Positions 11,301 to 22,800 of a stretch of 64,000 bases of DNA are shown here, piece after piece. The number at the start of each line of letters is the position of its first letter. Position 1 is the first letter of the stretch. This DNA comes from Leptidea sinapis (Eukaryota > Arthropoda > Insecta > Lepidoptera > Pieridae): positions 11,036,001 to 11,100,000 of the forward strand of contig NC_066273.1 in assembly GCF_905404315.1 (NCBI RefSeq). The letters run 5' to 3'. A model generated the notes under the pieces. It saw nothing but the letters and a program-made list of their open reading frames with translations. It was not told where the DNA came from and made no database searches. The position numbers and the translations under genes were made by a program.

Positions 11301-11999
11301 ACAATGATATTGTAAATGTTATTACTTAAATAAGAGTTATTGATAATTCGACGTATTCCCATTAGGAGCTGGAAGGTGTGACTGGGGGTGAAGTGAACCA
11401 TTTTTGAGTTATCATGTTTTTAGCATTTCAATTAACTTTGCTCTTTTTTTTGACCTGATTTGAATGAAACAAACATTAATAATGGAGGGTTTGTTACAAT
11501 ATATAAGTGAAAACAGGCAGTTGAATTAGTTCTAAAACCATTTGTTTTGGCCTTACATATTTTGTTAGTGTTGTTAGTTATTTTGTTTTTAAATAGAAAC
11601 TTAAGTCTTGCAAACAAAATTTTAGTTTAAATTGAATTATAAGTAACGAAAAGCGAAAAGAACTTGACATTTTCTGTAGGCGAGTACATTTTTTCACATT
11701 AATTTAGTCATAAGAATATCTTTGAGGTTTTCTTACAAATTCACATCATTAACTCAGAAGGTGGCTTGAAGTGACTCCATTCATTTCCCCGCTGAAGGTC
11801 TTGGTTTCGTCTTGTTTCAGACTTGTAATTAATCCGGACACTTTTGTGTATCACTGGGTTCGTGTGAATAGTTCTATTTCTGTTTACTTTTAATAATTTT
11901 GTAAAAATCTCAACGAGTCCGTGCCTGTATTAAGAATGCAAATTTGCAGTTACGTGGTATTTTTAATGAAGTCTTTCTCGAGTTTTTTTTATGTTTTGA
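11301..11999. other. AT-rich DNA, nothing recognised
   Basis: Short minus-strand open frames at 11192-11617 have simple-sequence composition and no motif or splice context. Confidence 0.5.
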
Positions 12000-12345
12000 A
12001 GATTTTGGTTTGAAATTTTTCAAAAATCGGGAAGTTATTTGGTTTTACACCGTTCTTAAAAAATTAAGTTTTCATTAGATCTAAGCAGCTAAGAAGCTTC
12101 CCAAACTATTCCCGCGATAGTGTCCGTACATCTGTACGTATGTGTGTTTATAAGTGTGTGGGTTTGTATGGATGTATACCTCATATAACTTTTGAACAAC
12201 TCGACCAATTTCATCGCGCGTTTGGCGCCATTCGAAAGGGCTTGACCAAACTTAGATTTTGAATACAATTCGGACCGATTGGGACCAGTAGATATTGAGA
12301 AATCTAAAAAAAACTCCGAAAAAAATCTCTAAATTATTAGGTTTC
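12000..12345 (+). repeat. Probable dispersed repeat, single copy here
   Basis: Segments CCCAAACTATTCCCGCGATA, a TGTG-rich middle, and CATATAACTTTTGAACAACT followed by CGAAAGGGCTTGACC and GACCGATTGGGACCAGTAG resemble a repeat I associate with lepidopteran genomes. No second copy is present in the window, so this rests on remembered style. Confidence 0.35.
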
Positions 12346-12799
12346 ACGAATCTTAGTAATTATCACGAAAATTCGTTGCCCAGTCGGAATCTATTTGTTA
12401 AAAATTTCCAAGGTTCCTGAATTACATCAATTAATAGCCAAGCATAGATTGTTGAAGCTCCTTCTTGCTAGATTTAAATACATTTTTCATAACTAGTGAA
12501 AATGCTAAAATCTCCTTAAGTTTTGAAGTAAGCCTCAAGTTGAAATGTAAGCACAGTTAAGTTCCCAAGGAGTCTAAGTTGAAAACTTTACGAACTTAGC
12601 TTATCTGAAATCGGAATTGCCGTGTGCTTCAAGTTAAATACTAAGCAAGATAAGATCCCCTCACAGCTAAATTTGCTAATACTTTGATTTAACTTGAACA
12701 AATAACAGCTAACTTAGTAGAGCTTTCAGAACAAGCGGTCAAGTAATAAAATGAAATATTTTTTATTTATTTAGATAAGCTTCGGTTGAGCGTCAATAT

Positions 12800-13008
12800 A
12801 TGGTTGAACAGGTTATCAACTGTAAAGTAGATCCTGTAGATGAAGTCATAACCTGAGAGTTGAACAAGACATATCAAGGATTTTGAACGATACGTCACTC
12901 GAACGGTGGGCTCAGTAGAAGAGCGCTCACACGTAACGCGAGAGGTCGCGGGTTCGAATTCCACAGTTACGCAGATTTGTTTTCTAATTTAATTTGTGTA
13001 GTCAGCTT
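12800..13008 (+). repeat. tRNA-derived SINE family F, copy 1
   Basis: A leader shared with 32215-32435 (AACCTGAGAGTTGAACAAGA) is followed by a tRNA-like region with an A-box-like GGGCTCAGTAGAAGAGCG and a B-box-like GGTTCGAATTCC at 12951-12962, then an AATTTAATTTGTGTA tail. Box-to-box spacing suits an internal Pol III promoter. No target duplication could be fixed. Confidence 0.8.
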
Positions 13009-13074
13009 CTACCTCTCCTTGAAATACATCTGTAGACTATTATATCTTTTATTTGTAACCATAGTACCTAGGTA

Positions 13075-13198
13075 GTGTGAGATTAGGATGCTGACTCAGC
13101 AGCCTGTCCACCGACTACAAGTCTCCCAAAGAGCTATGTTGGGGATTTCTCTACGCGATCACGTTCGGAACACCGAAATCTGCAAGAGAACCGGACTA
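13075..13198 (+). pseudogene. RTE-like LINE fragment cut by a MITE
   Basis: One frame reads VSQRAMLGISLRDHVRNTEI and then CKRTG, the conserved stretch ahead of the IAKLKW segment in RTE-type reverse transcriptases. It ends exactly at the left end of the family B MITE at 13199. No continuation of the LINE is visible beyond 13523, so the MITE probably landed in an already truncated copy or the far side was lost. Confidence 0.65.
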
Positions 13199-13521
13199 AC
13201 GGCTGTTCCCAATACACTATCTACAGATAGAGATAAATAACTACCTTCTTCTGTCAGTAATTAGTTGTCAATAATCTGAGCTGTTCCAATATACCCGATA
13301 AGTCATTCTTATCGCATTATATTGGGACGCGTGAATTGTAATTTCCATACAAACTTATATAGCTGGTAAGCTATACGTCGTCCCATTGACAGACAGCGTG
13401 TACGGATAAGGTGAGTTACCGTCGATAAGTTTATTGGGACAGAAAAGTCAACGATAGTTACGATTTTTTATCTCAAGTAGTCCACAACCGGATATAGACT
13501 GAATATATTGGGAATGGACGT
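13199..13521 (+). mobile_element. TA-target MITE family B, copy 2
   Basis: It starts ACGGCTGTTCCCAATA, ends TATTGGGAATGGACGT, and is flanked by TA on both sides (13197-13198 and 13522-13523). It is 323 bp and complete. Its interior matches 9031-9340. It is oriented opposite to the copy at 13819-14059. Confidence 0.88.
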
Positions 13522-13675
13522 TAGGGTTTTTAAAATGAAAAAAATTAATTGATATACCATAAAGTTTGTCAAAAGCTAGACCCCAGAGATACACCCCAGT
13601 GCTTTGACCACGAAAATCTTAACAAACAAAGTATCAAGATATTAGGATCTATCGACAACCGGCCGGTGAAAGGAT

Positions 13676-13818
13676 GGCATAAAAAAGCATAAAAGGCATT
13701 TATTTTCGCAAAATTGATTCGTTTAGAATTCTTTTTGATGTCATTTCTAATTACTACTAGATACTACTACCGCTTCGGAAACAAATGGCGCTCTGAGAGA
13801 GAAGAAGCGGCGCAACTA
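13676..13818 (-). repeat. LINE 3' UTR fragment
   Basis: The minus strand reads GCGCCGCTTCTTCTCTC, then CCATTTGTTTCCGAAGCGG, then GACATCAAAAAGAATTCTAA, then ATAAATGCCTTTTATGCT. The same order follows a LINE ORF end at 60110-60440 and recurs at 49318-49445. It abuts a family B MITE at 13819. Confidence 0.75.
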
Positions 13819-14059
13819 CTGACTTTTCTGTCCCAATAAACTTATCGACGGTAACTCATCTTATACGTACGCTGTCTGCCAATGGGACGACGTATAGCTT
13901 ACCAGCGATAGAAGTTTGTATGGAAATTGCAATAGTGAACTGACGATAAGAATGACTTATCGGGTATATTGGGACAGCTTCAGATTATTGACAGCTAATT
14001 ACTGACAGTAGAAGGTAGTAATTTATCTCTATCTGTAGATAGTATGTTGGGAATGGCCA
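13819..14059 (-). mobile_element. TA-target MITE family B, copy 3, one end lost
   Basis: The inverted orientation ends at 14059 with GGGAATGGCCA followed by TA. The other terminal repeat is missing: the copy starts inside the element at GACTTTTCTGTCCCAATAA, directly against a LINE 3' UTR. With copy 2 it forms a large imperfect inverted repeat separated by about 300 bp. Confidence 0.85.
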
Positions 14060-14061
14060 TA

Positions 14062-14891
14062 AGTGACACACAGCACATAAAAATAGCAAATAATTTAAAA
14101 ATGTCCAGGAATGTTATATTTTCTTCCATTTGTGCCAACAATAATACTAAGTTAACAGCTTAGTCTCACTTCATAACAATAGCACGGTAAACAAAGGAGT
14201 TAAAAGCACGTATAAGTAAGCAGTTATAAAAATGCGCATCTTAAGACGAAAGCAATTCAAGTAGTAGCCGCGACTCGGGCTCAAAGAGCAGGGAATTCAG
14301 TTCATTACCGTCTTACAATCTACCATAGTGATGTGCTTGCTTCTTCTATCGATATCGAAAACTAAGATTATAAAAAACAATGTCAAAACATCTCGCTGTC
14401 ACGCTGCTTAATTAATTTTCCTAGTTGTAATCGTTTGAGGGTTTTGATATTACCCTACTTAAACTTAACGTATGAGAGCAAAATAAAATATAGAATTAAA
14501 TATAATAAATTTATTTACTAAGTGTTATATGCTACGTATCATATTTTATTGAGTTTGTTTTGAATTTAGCATGTATTTCAGTCAAATATTTTGCTAGTAT
14601 TCAATTTTGACGTGTAAGCAATAATTATAAATAATACTTTCCAATTTTATAGCAATCTCAATAATACGGACATATATAAAATAATTCAATCACCCTTTGT
14701 TCTACAAAAAAATGTTATACTCCAACACAAATAAATAACCCCAAGAGTTATAAAAACGTTAGTATACACATTTCAAACTATTGACTAGAACAAAAGTAAC
14801 AATTGCATTGACGAGACGAAGCGAAATAAAAGAGGAGAACTACAAAAGATCCTGCCGCCTTACATCAACCGTGAAGAACAAGCGACTGTGA
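14062..14891. other. AT-rich DNA, nothing recognised
   Basis: A small GC-richer patch at 14260-14350 contains no open frame or splice motif of note. Confidence 0.5.
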
Positions 14892-15197
14892 AAAGAAAAA
14901 AAAATAATTACTCAAAATAAATTTCAACATTCCGCCATTGCGGAGTCACTCGAACTATCATTGCATAGCGAGCGGAACAAACTACCGCCAAGTGTGTCGA
15001 TTTCCAACGTTCTCGAGTATAAAAAAATATTCTCGAGTCGCAAGTTCAGCGAGGGATGGGTGGGGAGGCCTCCCTTGGACCTCCTTAACCGGCAGCGGAC
15101 AAAAAGAGTGAATAGATCCGCCCTTACCGAATACACCGCGCGATATAATTCATACTTACCAAACTGCAAGGAGTTGACATCGACTTTTTATCGATAA
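14892..15197 (+). other. CpG-rich patch with open frame, unrecognised
   Basis: The frame starting after the stop at 14889-14891 stays open to a TAA ending at 15197, about 101 codons with an internal ATG at 14961. The product is rich in S, R, K and L, matches nothing I know and shows no signal peptide or membrane segment. CpG is much denser than in flanking DNA, which itself lengthens open frames on both strands (the minus strand is also open for 81 codons). It could be a promoter-proximal patch, an untranslated exon or an old element. Confidence 0.25.
15018..15048 (+). promoter_or_regulatory. Candidate core promoter, TATA plus initiator
   Basis: TATAAAAAA starts at 15018 and TTCAGC places its A at 15048, exactly 30 bases downstream, the usual TATA-to-start spacing in insects. 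The box is bracketed by two copies of TTCTCGAGT. The surrounding patch is CpG-rich. No donor of quality follows nearby, so the transcript structure is unknown. Confidence 0.33.
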
Positions 15198-15199
15198 TT

Positions 15200-15758
15200 G
15201 TTTTTTATCGAGTATTTATTGATCATGGTACAACATTTTTTTAAATCAATTTACAAACAAATAAATAAAAACCAATCAAGTATGATTTTTTAACAACTAT
15301 TAATAATTAAATACAATTTGTATTTTGGATTTAACTGGATGACGTTGTAATTTTTTACGAATATGTCATTTCTACATCCTACTTACCTAACTAAATATAA
15401 TTATATCCAATAGGATATATTTTGATTTTTTAAAAGTCTGTTTGAACAAAACAATTATTTTAATTAAAGAATATTCATTAGAGCACTTTACTTTGTCTTT
15501 GTATAAAATGCTGAGAGCAGGATAATCGACTCCACGGAATCCAGAGACAATAAATTACATAATAGACAAAGAAGATGAACGTAATGACAATAGAAAAAAA
15601 ACTAGATTATGTTCGTTTAGTACGTCACTCTTGTGAAATATTTCTTTTATGAGAAATAAGTTTGAATATTCTTTTTTCATTTTATTTACTTATTACTTTT
15701 ACAAAATTAATTTCGATGAATTCTTGTGATTTTTTTTGTAGAAAAAGAAACATTAGTT
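15200..15758. other. AT-rich DNA, nothing recognised
   Basis: Very AT-rich, with no open frame, repeat copy or splice pair that I can defend. Confidence 0.5.
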
Positions 15759-15834
15759 TTATGATTTATTTAGTAGGTATTATTTATATATATATTTATT
15801 ATTATATAAATAATACCTACTAAATAAATCATAA
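15759..15834. repeat. Perfect 32-bp inverted repeat with 12-base loop
   Basis: The left arm 15759-15790 and right arm 15803-15834 are exact reverse complements, centred on a TATATTTATTAT loop. The arm contains AGTAGGTATTATTT, so it is not a simple AT run. It could be a small foldback element or a palindromic MITE remnant. The flanks show no clear target duplication. Confidence 0.9.
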
Positions 15835-15978
15835 CATATTACCTTTTATTATTATTTATACCTATTATATTTTTAATTACTTTACATGGAATCCTAATTA
15901 ATAATTTTTAACAATTTCAATCAAATAAATAGTTCTATTCTATCTTTTATTTTTCGTTTATACTATAGATAATATATA

Positions 15979-16126
15979 CGTCTAGATAGTGTCTCTTGCT
16001 GTTAGACAGCCGATAAAAACAGTCCAGGAATATTAGTTTAGTGTGCGTGACAAGCTACGTCTTACACTCGCGATTTGTATGACACTTTGTGTTAGTGTAC
16101 GTGAATTGCTCAAAATAAAGGTTAAC
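15979..16126 (+). repeat. Dispersed repeat family E, copy 2
   Basis: It runs from TCTAGATAGTGTCTC through TTTAGTGTGCGTGACAAGC to AAAGGTTAACT. It is the fullest match to 44386-44537, with the same CTAGATAG start. Confidence 0.8.
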
Positions 16127-16462
16127 TCTAAACTCTAAAGGCGTATAAATGATCTAAGGTTTATGCTTCTGATTTTGATCTTAATCTTTGATATAATGCT
16201 ACATAGAGCTAAATAAGACTACTTAACTTCATTCTGATTAAAGGCGACTGTTCACTGCAAGTAACATACGATGACCGCATTAGGACCGTGTCAGGCAGAA
16301 AAAATACAGTTAATATTGAAAAGTATGAGATTTCATCTACGTGACCGTTCCGTCAATAACCAACACAGTCGCGTGCCGTGTAAGGAGCGTCAATAACAAT
16401 TCTCGTTTGATTCGGTGCTCATATATTCTAGTCCGTAACTAGTGTCGTTTTTTATACGTAAA

Positions 16463-16690
16463 CTAGCTAACCCGACAGACGTTGTTCTGTCAACAAACGG
16501 TTCGAGAGATATGGTAAATGCGTGGGCGAGTGCGTGGGTGGGATCGTGACACGACAAACTATTTATGTAAACCTTCCTTGAGCTTCAACGAATCTATTAC
16601 AAAAGATTACATTGACATCGGTCGAATTGTTTAGGAGTTATCAGGGAACATACAAACATACATTCTCTTTTATACATATAGATATAGCAG
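16463..16690 (-). mobile_element. Helitron-like element, 3' end retained
   Basis: The minus strand ends ACAGA-loop-TCTGTCGGGTTAGCTAG followed by T. A small stem (ACAGA/TCTGT) about ten bases before a CTAG terminus, with insertion next to T, fits a Helitron 3' end. The body contains AAACCTTCCTTGAGCTTC and TTAGGAGTTATC. There is no coding sequence, so it would be non-autonomous. Confidence 0.6.
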
Positions 16691-18489
16691 GTATATTTAT
16701 ATTATTGTACTTCCTACTTATACTATCACACTTACAAACATTATTGTACAACGTTAATTTCGTATTAACTATATATATAAATCTTAAACTAAACTAACAT
16801 AATTAAAATAGTTATTAATTTTACTAATATAGCCTCAAATTGTATTTGTTCTAACCTTGGAACGTTACTATTGTCCCGAGGTTTAAACTAATGCGGCTAC
16901 TTACGATCTATTTTTGAATATATACGTTATTAAGTTCAATAAAAATCTTTAAGTCTTAAATCTTCAGTGGTGCCTGATACGTTCATAGCACGGTCATGTC
17001 ATGGCACGTTATAGTAAGACTCCTTTAACCTTATGACCGCCAAAACAAGATGGCGTAGATTAAACACGGATATCGTTGCAGCGATTTGTAATATTTTTCA
17101 TAATACACTTAAATAGTTTTAAAGTAATAATTAAAACGGCAAGCCAGTGCACTTTCCAATGAGGAGGCGGCATTACTAGCGCGGATGCAGCTTCGGAAGT
17201 TAAGATGCGTCGGGTGCCACGTATAATTTTTTCTCTTTCAATTCCCCCCTATCTCCCCCCACCCTGTCTGTCAATCTTAACTGCAAGGCGGACCCCATCA
17301 CTAGTGGGCCTACATTTTTTTATTTCATTTTAATAGGACGCAGTAATTCTGAGAATCGAAGGCTCTGTAGGATGCTCAAAGCGCGTCAATCATTCGTTAA
17401 TACTAACTACATTCGGTTGAGTATTACTTTTAATGTTGATATTTCTAGATGATACCTTGAGTTTGTATTGAATATTTTATGAGCATTAACTTAGAAATAA
17501 TAATAGTTATATATTAGAAATATTTTGCAATATGCGTACGTTGTTTTTGTTAGTAATATGAACACGTTTGGCTTTCGTATGGCATTGGTTTAACCACAGA
17601 ACAGAATAACTAGTTTTTTCTGCTCCGTGGGATTAACAGTGATTTCTGCAGGAATGATAAAATCATTTTATATATATACGTTTGAATTTAAAATAAGGCC
17701 TTTTGCAGACTTTAAACTATTAAAGCTAATTTTATAACTATAAACTTACGAATAGATTTTTTTATGAGAAAATGAGAAGTGCAAGTCGTTGAATGGTCTG
17801 CCAATTACAATGCAGTTACAAGTTATTAAGTGTCACTCGCCTAGTTATTTCACTAGCTATGGCACCTTTCAAACCATCACTAATACACACATAACTCAAT
17901 TAAAATTCCAATTCTTATGCAAAATAGGATATGAAATCGCTTATTGAAAGTGAGAAACCACCCATTCCAAAATGAATGCCTCAGACCTGAGCAGAACGGG
18001 CGCAAGAAACTCAGCGGGATTCTGCTTTTACATCTAATTTGATGCAATCAAATATAAAACTTAATTAATCGCTCAATTCCCAATCAGTGGTATCATTAGG
18101 AAAGTTATTTATGTGTATTATTTATACACACAGAAACCATGCGATTAAGGGACTGCTCGAGAAAATAAACTGTGTTAATAATCTTTTTACCTTCCGTCCG
18201 TACAGGTGATATTTTGGTAGAGTGTGTAGCAAATGAAAACCACAGATAGCGAACTTTCAATTTATATAATTTTAATTAAGTTAAAGCGCCCTCTCTTGCT
18301 TTTATTTCGAAATACACAGTTTCATATCTCGTACGATGGCACGCAACGCGGCGTAGGAATCCAAAAAAGAAGATAATAGAAATTTTATAAGTGTTAATTG
18401 CTTACAGGTTGATTTTTGTACTTATAAATATAAATTACATTACATCCGGATATTAAATGTAAGAATTTCACCAGTTCACCGGCTCTATT
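16691..18489. other. AT-rich DNA with minor fragments
   Basis: A GC-richer patch at 17130-17300 has a long pyrimidine run (17235-17270) and no open frame. Around 17985-18030 GGCGCAAGAAACTCAGCGGG looks like a short LINE 3' scrap. Nothing else is supportable. Confidence 0.4.
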
Positions 18490-18732
18490 GACCCGGATGC
18501 CGGCTGGATTATGGATACCACAACGGTGCCAATTTCTGCCGTAGCTAGTGAAATTACTGCGCAAATGTGACTTCACAACTTATGTCTCAAGGTGACGAGC
18601 GCAGTTGTAGTGCCGCTCAATTTTTGGGTTATTCAATAATCTTGAGCGGCGTTGCATTGTAATTGACAGGGCGAATAAATTACCATCAGCTGAATGTACT
18701 GCTCGTCTAGTTCCTTATTTTCTTTAAAAAAA
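18490..18732 (+). repeat. Repeat family A, copy 2
   Basis: It runs from CGGATGCCGGCT to a TTTAAAAAAA tail. The segment holding the CAGTAATG hairpin is precisely missing: TTTCTGCCG joins directly to TAGCTAGTGAAATT. Confidence 0.82.
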
Positions 18733-19006
18733 TGGCGGCAATACGAATGAATACATAAAAATCTTATAATGTATTGTATATTTTATTAAAAACAATAGTT
18801 TAGTTTAAGATAAGATGAGACTCACTGACAAAATGTAATATTTTCATTAGTATAGTCGCATATCATGGAAGAGTTTCTACATTTACTGTAATACCATATT
18901 AATGCGTTGTTTCACGTCCGCCGTTGCGATTAATACTAAATCACTACTAACTAGAGGTCTATAATGTGTAACCTGTGAGGCGACATATTTAACGAAGGCA
19001 TGTCGC

Positions 19007-19135
19007 TTTTTTTTTATGAAAATACGGAACGTGACGAGCAGGGCGTTCAGCTGATAATGATACTACATACAGGTAATTGATTCACCCTGCCCATTACAAT
19101 GCAGTGTCGCTCAGGATTCTTGAAAAGCCCAAAAC
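19007..19135 (-). repeat. Repeat family A, copy 3, 3' third
   Basis: The poly-T start, GACGAGCAGGGCGTTCAGCT and CCCATTACAATGCAGTG match the 3' third of family A. A 12-base insertion sits after GCTGATAATGAT. The copy ends at AAGCCCAAAA. Confidence 0.8.
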
Positions 19136-20529
19136 TTCTTTTTTTTTCAAAAACTTTTTCTTTTTTATTTTTCGTATAATTAGATTCTTGTTATGTTACA
19201 AGTACGCCAAACCGCTAAAGTTTAAACACATACCATCTCCGTAAAGATCGGTGTTTATTGATTAAATTTCGATAGGTATTGTTCAATAATATTGCCAATC
19301 CAAGTATCTATTAGCTATTATACTTCGATGGGGGGAAGGGGGAGGTGTTAAAAATCGACGAAGACACCCTTAGTGCGGGGAAATCAGAGCATTGTAGATG
19401 ATGGCTCAAAATGTAGAGACCAGACGGCCAGGGGGAAGAAATAAAAAATATCCTCAAGTTGCATACACGCATAAGTAGGCGCGTGCTACGGTTAAACCTT
19501 GATTTAGCTATTTATTTATTTATTACGATTTATCAGCTGAAATATCCGTTCTAACACTGATTTAAAACTGTCCATCATTTGTTAAAACTGTTTTAATCAT
19601 TTTCTTGTCTAGTAATATGTAATACTTTATTGTTTATAAGTTAGACTTACATTATTGGTTAAATATAAGTAACTAGAATAGTGTTTCTCAATTAATAATA
19701 TATGGATTTGTCTGCAATTTATGGTTAAATGAAATTATTATTTTCATTTGTATGTTGCACAAAATCTTTTAATTAGTAGTAGTATAAAACTATCTTTGTA
19801 CAACAATGAATGGCTTATAATATAATTAATAACAACATTTTAACATATTGACTTAACTATATCGTTTAAAATACTTAACAAGTCAATATTAAAAATGTCT
19901 GGCTGCATCAAACTGAACCGCAACGTGCAACTCAAGATGCATCGGGGTCCCCTACAAACCACTACGCTGTACAAACTTACAACAGATAAGGGTCTCAAGT
20001 ACCCCCCAAAAGGGGTAAGACGGCTCCCTAAGTCTGCCTAGACTTTAGTGGAAGAAAAAATAATGCGGGAACGAGACAGCTATAACCAATCTAGCGTTCG
20101 TTCGTGGCTGACTACCCCTGTAAGGTACGATCATTCCATCTTGCCATGTATTATATTCTAGATCTACCACTTTTGTTGCATTCTAGGGCACCAAAACAAT
20201 ACCTTTGATTAAAACATTCAAATTCTTGTGCACGATATAATATTGTGCAGTTTTTATTAAAATCTTTCAGACGTAACATATTCCGATGTATAAAAGAAAT
20301 GCGTTAATTAAAATGTTGCGTTGCGTTTGACGGAGTTATTTTCGTTAATAGCGATCGAGCATATTGCTAATCTATCCTCTATTGTTCCTTTTTAACTATT
20401 AATCCACAATGCCTGTAGTTGCTCGCTGTAAATTAAAAATAAAATATGTATTGATACGAATGCTTGAGCTAAGTGAAGCTATGTATGTATATTTCGCATT
20501 TTACAATAACTAATTTTTATATTTTGTTC
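19136..20529. other. Mostly AT-rich DNA with one GC-richer patch
   Basis: The interval 19320-19500 has purine-rich GGGGGAAGGGGG with no open frame. The interval 19890-20180 is GC-richer and holds the small open frame described separately. No repeat family with a second copy in the window was found. Confidence 0.4.
19895..20041 (+). CDS. Small open frame, unrecognised
   Basis: Forty-eight codons start at ATGTCTGGCTGC and end TAG. The product is basic, with GLKYPPKGVRRLPKSA at its C-terminus. It has no known domain and no signal peptide. It sits in a GC-richer patch that extends past the stop to about 20180, which argues that the composition belongs to a repeat or RNA rather than to this frame. 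Confidence 0.15.
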   Translation: MSGCIKLNRNVQLKMHRGPLQTTTLYKLTTDKGLKYPPKGVRRLPKSA

Positions 20530-20692
20530 ATGAAAATAAGGGACGAGACTAGCAGGACGTTCATCTCATGGTAATTGATACGCCCTGCCCATTACAATGC
20601 AGTGCCGCTCAGGATTCTGGAAAACCCCAAAAAATATATGATACGTCTCATTTGCCCAGTAATTTCTACGGCGCCCTTCAGACCGAAACATT
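20530..20692 (-). repeat. Repeat family A, copy 4, 5'-truncated
   Basis: It runs from the 3' tail side to GACCGAAACA and stops exactly there. About 45 bases between the AAAACCCC-AAAA segment and GTCTCATTTGCCC are deleted. The stop point is shared with copies 8 and 9. Confidence 0.82.
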
Positions 20693-20765
20693 CAGAACCT
20701 TTTTCAGAAGCATTCCTATTGATTATGTTTTGATATTTTATGTCTCAATATTTTGGCGTTGTTGG

Positions 20766-21031
20766 AAGCATAAGCGGCGGGACTGCCAAAGTAAAAATTG
20801 AAATTTAGTTAATTATGAAACGTGCAGTGATTTGACATAAGCTTAAAATAGTAGTAATTAGAATACGACGAACTATAATCCGGCTAAGTTTGAAAGCAAA
20901 CAGTTGCTTGAAACGTAGTGAACTTCGGCTATCTCCGTTTTTTATAAGATTATAGCTGTCATCTGTCATCATCTATCAATGGCGTTTCATACAATCGAGT
21001 GAAATCGCTTTTTTCTTAGAGAATTTCGCTA
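20766..21031 (+). repeat. Dispersed repeat family D, copy 3
   Basis: It aligns from GGCGGGACTGCC through GGCTAAGTTTGAAAGC to AGAGAATTTCGCTAGG. It retains the right-hand CGAGTGAAATCGC segment also present in copies 1 and 4. Confidence 0.8.
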
Positions 21032-21235
21032 GGATGGCATGCATAGTCGAACCTACTTCTTGAAATCTTTTTTTATATAAGAAGGGTCAAACGGGCAAGA
21101 GGCTTAGGAAAGTTAGTTTTATGAATTTAATATGGATTTTAAATATAGCATATGGTGCTTAAATAATTCATAGTTAATTGTGTTATTTCGTAATTCCTAA
21201 ATATATTATTAATAATATTAAAATCCAATTGTTGT

Positions 21236-21355
21236 AAGCCTTCTTGAGTGTAAATTCCGCTAAGATTCGTCTTCAATCAATTCAACACGTGTTTCGTCTC
21301 TACACGAGGCATCCTCATGAGATGTTGACTCGCCAAATTCTGGCACGAGACTATT
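21236..21355 (-). repeat. Dispersed repeat family J, copy 2
   Basis: It is the inverted match to 4348-4480, including ACACGTGTTTCGTCTCTACA and GGCATCCTCATGAGATGTTG. A LINE-like 3' end with AATAAAGTGATTTTGATTTG lies downstream at 21505-21530. Confidence 0.7.
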
Positions 21356-22220
21356 GGATAATTATGGTTTCATTTCTATTTTATTTCTTTCTAGTTATTT
21401 CTTATTAAGCTAAACCTTTTCCAAAGTGGTGGTAAATGTTAAAAGAAAAGAAAACTATTGACATTCTTATGTGTAGTTCCCTTGTTCCTTGACATACCTA
21501 CATGAATAAAGTGATTTTGATTTGATTTGTTTGATTTCATACTAAAGTATAAAGTAGACCCACAACAGAAGTTATCAATTATAGTAATTAAAAATCATAA
21601 TACAGAGCTTAAATTTAAGTATTTACAAAATATAAGTAGAAAAATGAAAAGACAGATCGGGAGCGCTCAGATATTTTATTTTTTTCGTCTGGCAATAAAA
21701 TCAAGGCAGAAGTTCGTAAGACGTGTTTGTCAAACAGTAAGAGATAATTGAAAACCTAATTATTGTAATTATAAAAGTACTTTTAGCCTCGACAACAACG
21801 TTATTTATATTTTTATGTGCTTATAAAACAAGTAATGGGACTTTTACAATGAAAGTAACCACGACTCATATAGTTATCAGCAACTTCAAATGCCGCAAAA
21901 GATATTGAAAATAGTTAAAAAATAAATAAATTAAGTAATAATTATTTTATCTACTAGAGATTGTCTTTAAAAAATGGAATTCCAAAAATAGAATCATTGA
22001 GTTTTAACACTTTAACATGTTGCGAAGAACGATAAAAATAATTATTAGGGTCAAATGTTGCTTGATGATCATTGCCATCTTTAGATGCGATAAATAAGTG
22101 CCGAAAAATTTATTATTTAAAATTTTAATTATTGAATTAAAATCACAAAAATAACCTAACATTTAATTTAATTTTTTGGTAACAAAGTAAAGATAAGTTA
22201 TATAATATATTTTAAGTATT
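21356..22220. other. AT-rich DNA, nothing recognised
   Basis: A 74-codon frame at 21527-21751 starts inside the LINE-like AAAGTGATTTTGATTTG end, lacks recognisable motifs and is probably spurious. Confidence 0.45.
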
Positions 22221-22473
22221 AGGCTCCTTTGCAAAGGATACCGGCTAGATTATGAGTACCACAACGGCGCCTATTTCTGCCGTGAAGCAGTAATGTGTAA
22301 GGCAGTAGCTAGTGAAATTACTGGGCAAATGAGGCTTAACATCTTATGCCTCAAGGTGACGAGCGCAATTGTAGTGCCGCTCAGAATTTTTGGGGTTTTC
22401 AAGAATCATTAAATATCAATTACCATCAGCTGAACGTCCTGCTCGTCTCGTCCCGTAAATTCATTAAAAAAAA
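22221..22473 (+). repeat. Repeat family A, copy 5
   Basis: It runs from AGGCTCCTTTGCA to a TTAAAAAAAA tail. The right arm of the CAGTAATG hairpin and the following TTTCGGTCTGAAGG are missing, as is the second GAGCGGCAC arm near the 3' side. Confidence 0.83.
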
Positions 22474-22639
22474 CTAAGTACAATTATTTTAAGTTAGTGA
22501 TAAGCAATGCTCTAGTTATTCCCACACTCCGCATATATTGTATTACGTTCGCATTGTTCTCAGTTTTGTTTTGTCATTTCTAAATCTTACCACTTGCCAC
22601 CATTCAAGTACAGTCGCATCGAAAACTCATATAAATAAA

Positions 22640-22800
22640 ACACTTTTTAAAGGATTAAAACGCTTGTAATTGTAACTGTATTTTTACATTAGATTTTTGC
22701 ATATAAGTTACATTTTTATTTTTATTTTAGCTATGCCGACGTTTCATGACCTTTCCAGACCAGGTTTTCAAGGGGACTGCAGTTGAAATGAGTCAAGATA
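22640..22800 (-). repeat. LINE-tail repeat family I, copy 1
   Basis: The minus strand reads GACTCATTTCAACTGCAGTC, TCTGGAAAGGTCATG, GCTAAAATAAAAATAAAAAT, then GTTACAATTACAAGCGTTTT and TTAAAAAGTGTTTTATT. It matches 25125-25340 and, more worn, 50020-50200. It is probably the 3' UTR of a non-LTR element. Confidence 0.75.
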
